64,000 nt of DNA from Colocasia esculenta. Taxonomy: Eukaryota > Streptophyta > Magnoliopsida > Alismatales > Araceae. Shown piece after piece: positions 55,648 through 64,000 of the stretch. The notes under the pieces were generated by a model that was given only the letters and a program-made list of their open reading frames with translations, made no database searches and had not been told where the DNA came from. Position 1 is the stretch's first letter. Each line of letters opens with the position of its first letter. Both the position numbers and the translations under genes were made by a program. The DNA lies in NCBI GenBank assembly GCA_014218235.1, contig CM024766.1, positions 23,533,346 to 23,597,345 of the forward strand. The letters run 5' to 3'.

Positions 55648-56630
55648 AACTATAACGACCCAGAATCCGCATTACCAGTAACAATAAGTAACCCGAATTC
55701 TGACCCGCTAACCCACGAGACAAGCTCGGAAGGGTAGGAAGTGAACGTCCGAGGAGACTATATGTAAGAAGATACACACCATGCAAAGCAGTAAAATTCC
55801 ACTATATGAAAAATATGTACAACTTAGAGTCTGAGTAAGGTACAGAGTACAGAAGTACAGAAGTACAACAAAAAGGTACTACTCACTACAGCTAGGGAGC
55901 ACCAACACCGGAGTGGCTAGACTCGCCTGGAACGGGAGTCGACGAAGACCCACCTGAAAGGGAAGGGAGTGAGTCTCAAGAAAGAGACCCAGTAGGGAAA
56001 ATTAACCCCACCGGTAACAGTCCAAAGTGCGGAAAGTAAAAACAGAAAGTAAGTACACGTCGCACCACACACAAAACTGTAAACCTCGCGGCTCAGTAAC
56101 ACACACACTCACACACACAGCAAGTAGGACTCAGCTAGGGTCTGTGGCTCGGCATCCTGTCACCACAGAGGCTCTCAACCCCAGCCACGTGTGCACACTA
56201 CAGACGCTCTCTCTCGCGTCTGGTCCACGACCGGTTTTTCCCCTACGCTTGACCCTAGCGGTAGAGAAGGGGCTCTACGGAGACCGGCGCAAAACCACCA
56301 CAAGGAGTCCGCACAGGATAGAGTCGCACTCGGCGTCCTGGCTCACTAGCGGAGGACAACCACACGCTAGTCATCTAGACGGAGTCGCACCCACGCCTAG
56401 GTAACACAACAGAAACGGGTACACGGTAACGCAACGCGCGTACAACAGACGGAACACACTCAACGTCTGAAACCCCGTACAGTAAGTAAACACCTCTTGT
56501 CACAAACAACTACTCAAATGCACAGGCGGAGTCACACTCTAAGCCTGGCCCACTTGTGCTATTAGGGCGGACATCACATGTCAATCGCCTCTAAACACAC
56601 AACTCAAGTCTGCTAGGAGACAGGAGATTA

Positions 56631-56758
56631 ACGGCCACATCGATTGCCGCCAATATGAGGTAAACGGCACTCACCATGTCGTTTATCCTGATTAAACGTC
56701 AATCGACCTTGTCGTTTAAATCACCCCTGAAGATCTCAACGTCAACAGATGTGGACGT
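56631..56758. repeat. Chromo-D dyad cluster 2
   Basis: Inverted CGTC- or CGGC-type dyads spaced 13-14: 56631/56645, 56664/56677, 56696/56710 and 56739/56753. The last is CAACGTC...GGACGTTG. Confidence 0.78.
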
Positions 56759-57282
56759 TGATATCTTCAGTCCCCTAAACTCAGAACTGAACTGAATCAG
56801 TTCAGTTGGGTAGAAATCCCCAACAGACTTCAGACTGATGGAGGGAAACACTTCCTCTCATCAATCCTAACTACCAGAACATTAAAATCAAACAGTCTAA
56901 CACCTAGATTGTCCAATTTACCCAAATTCCGGCATGATACAACCCAAACCCTAAACTATGATTTGCACACCAATTCACTTAATTGGACATGCTGGTTTGC
57001 TTGGGAAGGTTATAGAGGTTAAGTCCCTACCTCAGAAAGCTTAAACAATCCCCAAACAGCCACTAATCGCGCTGGATTCCCCCGAAGACTCCGCGCGAAT
57101 CATACCAAATCCTCACGTTTCCCGCCCGATCAAGCAACGCCACACGATCCAGGGGCTTCCCACGAGGTCAGATCAACCAACAGAAGCTGTGGAAATCAAG
57201 AAAAGCAAAGGTGGAGGAAAGGAGAGGAAAAGAGAAAGATAGGTTCTGCTCTCGGGCTGCCCTATTTCAACAGGCCCGACCA

Positions 57283-57446
57283 GTTGACGTCAACATCTCT
57301 GGTCGCCTACTGAACCGCCTACAGACTGACGTCCAGATCTCATGTCGTTGAGTTCATCCTCAAACGTCCACATCGCTGGACGCTGACTCTGACTCAACGG
57401 CAAGCCCTGGCCGTCAACCCCAAGTCAACGACAATGGTCTTGTCGT
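57283..57446. repeat. Chromo-D dyad cluster 1
   Basis: Includes the perfect 12-base palindrome GTTGACGTCAAC (57283-57294) and dyads with starts at 57287/57301, 57329/57343, 57365/57377, 57397/57410 and 57428/57441, spaced 12-14. It lies within about 220 bases of the LTR start (minus strand). Confidence 0.78.
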
Positions 57447-57505
57447 CGACCACACAGAACCTCTAAAAGACCCAATAAGGATCCACAAAGACCCGAGACC
57501 TTACA

Positions 57506-57510
57506 GTTGT
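57506..57510. repeat. Probable target site duplication (right), Chromo-D
   Basis: GTTGT, against GTTGC at 35703-35707. Confidence 0.65.
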
Positions 57511-59239
57511 GTTGCAGGATTTTTGGGCGGCTCGACTTGTTGGAACTCGGTTTGACGTGTTCTCGCCGCGAGGACGCCACGTGGAGCGGGGGAAACATTG
57601 TGTGGGCTCCGTACTTCGCCTGCTTCGCGAAGGTAGGGAAATTTCTTGTGTTTTGATCCGTGGATTGCTCGTGTGTTGTGGATGATGTGTTTCTAGCTTT
57701 CTAAATAGTAGATAGCATGTGTAGGAACACATTAAAGCATGTAAATGGAATGGAAATCATAGATTATAGGGGTTTTGGGGGTAATCTGGATGATGGATTC
57801 CGGATTAGGGTTTGCGCCTGTAAAGGCGACATACCTGTGCGTCGCGACAAAATGATACGTCGCGTTCATGTTTTTGAAGGCGACACATCGAGCTGTCGCA
57901 TCCTGAAGGCGACACTAAACCCCGTCGTGATCACAGCCGAGGTTTGTTATATGCATAATTATGTTAGTATAACATTATCGGATTATCATATGTGTATTGT
58001 GTGGTAATGGTAAGAGGTGCATTGGCACTCTCTCAGCACTCGGGGAGCATGTGGTGTGTGTGTGTGGTTAGAGTGGTGTTCACGTGGTTTGCGTGGAGGT
58101 TTCACATGGCTTGTGCGTTGTGCACGTGGTTTCCATGTACGTGGCATGTGGTTTGATGCCTACCGTGGATACCTCTTCAGTTGGGAGCCCCAGGTTTTGT
58201 GTGCGCTAGGCACGTGTGTGCTCGGGGCTTGTCCCGGCACTGAGTACTGTCGAGGTTTTATCATCTTCCTGGACACCCTCACTCTTGTACTGAGTAGTAC
58301 GTCCGGCTGAGAGAAAGACGGCAGTGGGACAGCGACTAGAGAGAGTTTGTTGTGTTGTCGCTTGTAGCACGCTCGTAGTTGGGGGAGACGGACACCAGTA
58401 GACGTATTGGGCCCCAGCTAGTCCTGTTTTCCATTGCCTCACTTTAGGGAGCTTGGGCCAGAGTCCCTAAAGGTGCTAGGCATGGGCCTGGGGGGTGTGC
58501 GACCTGCAGGTTATGGTGGCTTATTTGGACTCCACAATTCTTTGTACTGCTTTAGTGGAGCGGCAGCTGGACTTTCCGTCCGTGGCTGCGAGACTGAGAG
58601 GTAGTCCTGTGTTGTTTGTCCGGGTCAGTAGTGGTGTCGTGAACCAGTCCACGAGGCCCGAGTGCGACATTTTCCCACTTTAGCTCGTACACTTGTTTGG
58701 GTTTTCCGTTTATTTATCATTATATGTTTCTGTTAAGAGGCAAGTGGTAAGTGGTATTTACAGTTTTATATTCTGCTACGTAGTTCTATGAATTGTTAGT
58801 ATAATCTCCTGCTTTACTACTTGTGTTGGTTTGCTCTATTTTTAGGGAGTTTTCCTACTGAGCCTGTGACTCGAGAGGCTCACCCCCCTACTCTTTCAGG
58901 TGAGGGAGAGTAAGAGACCTTACACCTGTCGTATAGTTCTGAGCCGCACGGTAGCGGAGGGTCTGCACCACCGGCAGTGTAATTTACTTTTCTGTTGTAC
59001 ACCTCAGGGTATGCCCCAGGTTGTTGTTGTAGTTTCGTTACAGTTGTGCTATGGCTATGTACATTTCTAATAAATATTTGTGAGATTGGCAAATCTTATA
59101 TATATTTGAGCTGGTTCCTTTATATTCCGACGGACTAGTAGTTTGATATCCCTTGCGAGGCTTTGGCCCAGTCGCGGGAGGCGGACTCGTGTTAGGCACA
59201 TGATTGGGATAACGGGTCTGAACAACGAGGACTGTCACA
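57511..59239 (+). repeat. Chromo-C 5' LTR, right part
   Basis: Ends GACTGTCACA next to the primer site. It contains the second GCGAC/GTCGC array. Otherwise GT-rich non-coding sequence (58010-58290 has many GTG/CACGTGG words); no gene. Confidence 0.88.
57823..57931 (+). repeat. Chromo-C dyad array 2 (GGCGAC / GTCGC, 18-bp spacing)
   Basis: AAGGCGAC and GTCGCG-type words start at 57823/57841/57859, 57877/57895 and 57906/57924: every step within a set is exactly 18 bases. In the joined LTR it lies about 360 bases downstream of the TATA-like box. Confidence 0.9.
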
Positions 59240-59241
59240 GT

Positions 59242-59254
59242 TGGTATCAGAGCA
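59242..59254 (+). other. Chromo-C primer binding site
   Basis: TGGTATCAGAGCA, two bases after the LTR; initiator tRNA-Met type. Confidence 0.9.
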
Positions 59255-59391
59255 AAGTCCGTGTGGATATAAAGGAATTGGAAAATTGCATAGCCATGTC
59301 TCTATTGTAACCCACTGCTGGTAGCAACCTTGGTTTTGTATTAATTTATCGTATGTTGTGTCGATGAAATGATGTTTGTGCAGAATTAGGA

Positions 59392-60522
59392 ATGGAAGAA
59401 AGGAGAGACTTGGGAGGTGGAGGAGAGGGGTCAGGAGAGGACCCTATGCAGAGAATAATAGAGAGAATTTGGGAAAGCTTGACAGATATAAGGATGAGAT
59501 TAGACCAGCAGCCACTGGTGCAGCCAGCGGCAGTAGTACCACCACTTCCAGAGGAGGCAGTGCCAGTAGCCCCAGCTCCACAACCATCTGGAGTAGAGGT
59601 ACCTTCTGTAGTACCTATACACCTGACAATTCCAGCGAGGCCAGCTATCAGAGAAGAGACTACAGTACTTGTGGAGTTGTTTTTGAGGTTGCAGCCCCCT
59701 ACATACTCAGGAGGCCCCAACCCGGATACAGCAGAGCATTGGATACATGAGATCGAGAGGGCATTTGAGATAATGAGGTGTCCCCAGGAAGATAGAGTGA
59801 TTCTTGCAGCATACCAGCTACGAGGGTTTGCGCAGGAATGGTGGCGGCTAAAGATGCAGACAGTTTTTATAGGCAGGACGGAGGACACTATCACATGGTC
59901 AAAAATTTTGTTAGTTTTTAATGATTTCTTCTTCCCAATACAGATCCAGCAGATGAAGAGGGAGCAGTTCAGGACACTCCAGCAAGGGAATCTCTCGGTG
60001 CTTGAATATCAGATGAGGTTTATGGACTTGAGTAGGTACGCCCCATATGTGGTAACTGATAATACCATGATGGTGGAGTACTTCATTCGAGGTCTGAGGG
60101 AAGAATTACAGGATGTGGTGATTCCACTGATGTGTAGAACAGTGGAAGAGGTAGCACAGCGAGCAGCAATACTTGAGTGGACTGTTCGGGCCAGGCAGGG
60201 GCAGTCTCAAGCAGGTGATTTAGGCTCAGGCAGCTTTCGGCATCCACAGCCGTTAGGAGGAATCAGTAAAGGGAAAGCACCTTCTGGAGCTTCTTCGTCG
60301 TCTGGAATAGCAAAGTGGGGCAAGCAGATCAAGAAATTCTTCCAAGGAGGCCGTGGTAGAGGCAGGCAGCAGGGCTTTCAGTAGGGAGGTTTTCAGCAGG
60401 GTCGTGGCTACAGGCCACCGGTTCAAGAGGAATCTCAGCAAAGCACGACACGGCAGCATACGACATATCCAACTTTCAGATGTTATAATTGTGGGCAGCC
60501 TGGACATTTAGCGAGGAACTGT
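59392..60522 (+). pseudogene. gag: Chromo-C gag
   Basis: The ATG at 59392 is about 150 bases after the LTR. An acidic/Gly-rich start and Pro/Val-rich linker precede the capsid blocks (HWIHEIERAFEIM, AQEWWRLKM, EYQMRFMDLSRYAPY; residues about 120-250). The CCHC knuckle CYNCGQPGHLARNC lies at about 60481-60522. One stop at 60382-60384 fits CAG to TAG. Gag coats the RNA. Confidence 0.92.
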
Positions 60523-63500
60523 TCGTATCCTCGAGAGCAGACTTATGGTAGAGGGACCCAACAACAGTAGCCCTTTCAGCGGTCAGCAGAGCAAGGCAGA
60601 GGTGCACCATACCAGAGAGGAGGGCGGGGCCGAGTGATGGCAATCACCCGAGCACTGGCGGAGGCATCCAATCTCATTGAAGGTATATTACCTTTCTTTG
60701 ATTTTACTGCGAGAGTGTTAATTGATCCGGGTGCTTCACATTCGTTTATTTTCGAAGATTTTCTGGATAGTATAGTGCATCCTTTAGAAGAAAGGTCCTG
60801 TCAGTTAGTGGTAGAGATTTCTTCAGGAGGATATATGCTTACTTCTAGTTTCCTAGAAGAGGTCCCATTAGTTATTCATGGAAATCAGATGCCAGCAAGG
60901 TTATATGTTTTGACATTGAAAGACTATGATGTGATACTGGGTATGGACTGGTTAGAAGCCTATGGGGCCATGGTTGATTGTAGGAAAAAGAGGGTTAGGT
61001 TTTGTAGACCCAGTGGCGAAGAATTTGAATTCCAATGTATGCCTTTTTACACTCCCAAGTTTATTATTTCTACACTTAGAGCTAAAAAGTTGATTAATGC
61101 GGGATGTGTAGCTTACCTTGTGTCAGCTAGTCTAGTTGAGTCTAGTAAGTCTGTAGATTCAGTGCCAGTGGTCAGAGAATTTGCAGATGTATTTCCAGAA
61201 GAGTTGCCAGGGCTAGCTCCGCACAGAGAAGTAGATTTTACCAGAGAATTGCAACCAAGTAGTTTACCGATCTCAAAAGCACCTTATAGAATGGCACCAA
61301 CAGAGTTGAAAGAATTGAAGAAGCAATTGCAAGAGCTGATAGAAAAAGGTTTTATCAGGCCTAGTCAGTCACCGTGGGGAGCGCCAGTATTATTTGTTAG
61401 AAAGAAAGATGGCAGCTTAAGGATGTGCATAGACTACAGGCAGTTGAATAAAGTCACAATTAAGAATAAGTATCCTCTTCCTAGAATTGATGATCTGTTT
61501 GATCAGTTGCAACTAGCCAAGGTATTTTCTAAGATAGATTTGAGGTCAGGATATCATCAACTGCGAATTAGATAAGAAGACATTGAGAAGACCGCTTTTC
61601 GCACCAGATATGGGCATTATGAGTTTGTTGTGATGCCATTTGGGTTGACTAATGCACCAGCAACTTTTATGAATTTGATGAACAGAATATTTCATCCGTA
61701 TATGGATCAGTTCATAGTGGTATTTATTGATGATATACTGGTTTACTTAGCGACAGAAGAGGAGCATGCATCGCACTTGCGGGTTACTTTTTAGATATTG
61801 AGAGATCACCAGCTATTTGCCAAGTTCAGTAAATGTGAATTTTGGCTGAAGGAAATTCAGTATCTGGGTCATATAATATCAGGTGAAGGAATTACATTGG
61901 ATTCCGCTACAATTGAGGCAATGATGAAATGGGAGGAACCGAGGACAGTGTCTGAGATTAGAAGTTTTCTGGGTCTTGCAGGTTATTACAAAAGATTTAT
62001 TCAAGATTTTTCCAACATAGCAGCTCCTATGACTAGATTGACAAGGAAAGGGATTCCTTTTGTGTGGTCCTAAAAATGCAGACGCAGTTTTACAGAATTG
62101 AAGAAAAGGTTGACTTCAGCACCAGTGTTAGAAATACCATCAGGTAGTGGCGGGTTTGTTTTGTTTACAAATGCATCCAAGAGACTATTGGGTGCAGTTT
62201 TGATGCAGCACAGCAAGGTGGTAGCATACGCCTCCAGGAAATTAAAGAAACATGAAGAGAATTATCCCACCCATGATTTAGAGCTGGCAGCGGTTGTCTT
62301 TGCATTAAAGATTTGGCTGAATTATTTGTATGGTGAAAGATTTGAAATATTTACTGATCATAAGAGTTTAAAGTATATTTTCTCTCAGAAGGATTTGAAC
62401 TTAAGGCAGCGCCGATGGATGGAATATTTAAAAGACTATGATTTTAGTTTAGCATATCATCCAGGCAGAGCTAATGTAGTAGCAGATGCACTAAGTAGAA
62501 AAGCGGTTATGAATCAACTTATGATCAAAGAATGGAAATTGTATGAAGATGTGGTAGAAAAGTCCTTATATGTGCCGAGTAGTCAGCGCAGGGCAATATT
62601 AGCAACCAGTGCAGTAGAGCCATCTTTATACCAGCAAATAGTGGAGGCGCAGAGAGCAGATAATAGTTTAGCAGATATTATAAGAATGGAAGAAGTGACT
62701 TTTGGGAACGACAGTGTGGTCAGACTTAAAGGTTGACTATATGTTCCAACAGATGCAGAAATCAGACAAAGAGTTTTAGAAGAGGCTCACAGATCAAGGT
62801 ATACCATCCACCCAGGCAGCACAAAGATGTACCAAGATATGAAGAAACATTTTTGGTGGCCGAATATGAAGAGAGAAATTGCAGAGTTTATTGTAAAATG
62901 TGATGTATGCCAGCAAATTAAAGCAGAACACCAGAAGCCAGGAGGATTGTTGCAGCCACTACCCATTCCACAATGGAAGTGGGATGATATAGCAATGGAT
63001 TTTATTGTTGGTTTTCCCAGATCATCAGGTCACAATGCAATTTGGGTTTTTGTGGACAGATTAACTAAGGTTTGTAGGTTGTTGCCGGTCAGTATGACAT
63101 AGGCAGTGGACAGATTAGCCAAGCTGTATGTAGAAAGAATTGTGCCTTTACATGGTATTCCGATCACCATTGTTTCGGATCGAGATCCTCATTTTACTTC
63201 AGGTTTTTGGAGGAGTTTGCAGAGAGTCGGCATAGAGTTAAGGTACAGTTCACCATATCATCCACAAATAGATGGGCAAACAGAGAGGACAATCCAGACA
63301 CTTGAAGACATGCTAAGAGCTTGTTGTTTGGTGTGGGGAGGTATTTGGGAACGCCACTTGGGATTGGTTGAGTTTGCTTATAATAACAGTTACCAGGCAA
63401 GTATTGGGATGGCACCATAGGAAGCTTTATATGGCAAACCGTGCAGATCAGCACTAAATAGGCATGAAGTAGGAAAAAGACAAGTTTTAGGTTCAGAATT

Positions 63501-64000
63501 AGTTCGACAATGTGCAGAGACAGTAAAATTTATTCAAGAAAAATAAAAAAAAGCCCAGAGCTGTCAGAAAAGCTATGCAGACGTCAGACGTAGACCTTTA
63601 CAATTTGAAGTTGGTGATTATGTATTTCTAAAGGTTTCTCTTACAAAAGGCGTGCTGAGATTCAGTAAGAAAGGCAAGTTGAACCCAAGATATGTCGGGC
63701 CATTCTAGATAAAAGAAAGAATGGGTGAAGCAGCTTACAAGTTAGATTTGCCAATAGATTTCACTAATGCACATGATGTGTTTCATGTCTCAATGTTAAG
63801 AAAGCATATCAGAGATCCATCCCAAGTTGTCAGTTATCAAAGAGATGATCTGAAGCCCGACATGACAATGCCGGAATATCCAGTGCAGATTACAGGCCAC
63901 AGAACTCAGAAGCTCAGAAATAAAGAGATTGAATTAGTGAAAGTCAGATGGGAAAACAAACAAGGTGGAGAAGGTACATGAGAATTAGCAGAAGAAATGA
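60523..64000 (+). pseudogene. pol: Chromo-C pol: protease, RT, RNase H, integrase, chromodomain (cut by window)
   Basis: Same frame as gag. Protease has DPGASHSF (about 60727-60750), with Pro where Ser or Thr is usual. RT has IDYRQLNKVTIKN and an intact FIDDILVY near 61726-61749. RNase H has TNAS in place of TDAS (about 62167-62178), losing a likely catalytic Asp, then DHKSLKYIFS. Integrase shows an HH-CC finger (about 62785-62920), MDFIVGFP, SDRDPHFTS and HPQIDGQTE. The chromodomain-like end is reached at the window edge. Stops are at 60568, 61573, 61792, 62071, 62734, 63103, 63418, 63544, 63706 and 63979; no frame change is apparent. Confidence 0.92.

Larger units (their letters stand above)
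49461..57505 (-). mobile_element. Chromo-D, Ty3/gypsy chromovirus (main body)
   Basis: Minus-strand element with LTRs of about 1850 bases, inserted in the Chromo-C LTR. The rest of its 3' LTR is at 35708-36177, separated by Sire-2. Coding order from the right is gag, protease, RT, RNase H, integrase and chromodomain. Target duplication is GTTGC/GTTGT. The left LTR preserves the Sire-2 empty-site match with the right LTR, proving the order of insertion. Confidence 0.94.
55651..57505 (-). repeat. Chromo-D 5' LTR
   Basis: Plus-strand start TATAACGACC (TGTAACGACC in the other copy) and end CCTTACA. Two dyad clusters, about 57283-57446 and 56631-56758. The undisturbed Sire-2 target lies at about 56121. 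Confidence 0.93.
57506..64000 (+). mobile_element. Chromo-C, Ty3/gypsy chromovirus, right end outside window
   Basis: The remainder of the element whose LTR begins at 35291: rest of 5' LTR, primer site, gag and pol up to the chromodomain. The 3' LTR is not in view. Gag and pol appear to lie in one continuous frame from 59392 to the window end, interrupted by stops only. Confidence 0.92.

Noticed and set aside
58017..58310. Trp/Gly/Cys-rich ORF in the Chromo-C LTR as a host gene
   Set aside because: GTG/CACGTGG-rich LTR sequence with no recognisable domain.
59392..64000. Variant genetic code, with TAA and TAG read as Gln, or RNA editing that repairs stops
   Set aside because: Most TAG/TAA stops do sit at likely Gln codons, but TGA stops at Arg or Trp codons are present too, and other nuclear elements here are plainly decayed. 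Deamination explains all.

Overview
The window is plant nuclear DNA made entirely of LTR retrotransposons. I see no host gene, tRNA, rRNA or satellite. The evidence for a flowering plant is the mix of element types: sirevirus-type Ty1/copia elements with a third ORF, Tekay/Del-like chromoviruses with 2-3 kb LTRs, and an Ogre/Tat-type Ty3/gypsy element with a G-patch and a second (archaeal-type) RNase H. All primer binding sites match initiator-Met tRNA (TGGTATCAGAG). Species cannot be told from the sequence; a large, repeat-rich genome is likely.

The layout is a nested stack of seven elements. I name them locally. (0) Ogre/Tat host element, + strand, visible at 17637-19989 and 31180-35290. 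Three insertions sit in it. (1) Sire-1, + strand, 9735-17636, its 5' part outside the window; it is itself interrupted in integrase by Del-A, - strand, 1-9734. (2) Del-B, + strand, 19990-31179, complete, with 5-bp target duplication ACATA. (3) Chromo-C, + strand, 35291-35707 and 57506-64000, running off the right end. Its 5' LTR is split by Chromo-D, - strand, 35708-36177 and 49461-57505. A Chromo-D LTR is split in turn by Sire-2, + strand, 36178-49455, complete, with 5-bp target duplication AGTAG. Insertion order is therefore Ogre/Tat, then Chromo-C, then Chromo-D, then Sire-2; and Ogre/Tat, then Sire-1, then Del-A.

Every coding region is damaged by stops or frameshifts, so none is autonomous as read. 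Sire-2 is the best preserved: gag has one in-frame stop, pol has an 838-codon intact integrase-RT-RNase H stretch, and ORF3 has one frameshift. Chromo-C shows about eleven stops but no visible frameshift, and nearly all stops fit C-to-T change.

The most unusual signal is non-coding. Sire-1, Sire-2 and the unrelated Ty3/gypsy element Del-B all carry arrays of the palindrome GTGTCGACAC (core GTCGAC), arranged as pairs whose starts are 21 or 22 bp apart. In the LTRs there are five pairs repeating at about 74 bp. The same 21-22 bp pairing recurs inside Sire-2 gag and in the leader just upstream of ORF3 in both sireviruses. The chromoviruses carry analogous clusters with their own word and spacing: GGCGAC/GTCGCG at exactly 18 bp in Chromo-C, and CGTC/GACG dyads at 12-14 bp in Del-A and Chromo-D. 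These behave like element-specific protein-binding arrays. A comparison, by inference only, is the short-motif arrays bound by the VANC anti-silencing proteins of Arabidopsis VANDAL transposons. Sirevirus ORF3, which begins with a basic rather than a signal-peptide N-terminus, is a candidate binder. Sire-2 also has a run of consecutive hairpins and a covarying stem-loop downstream of its promoter.
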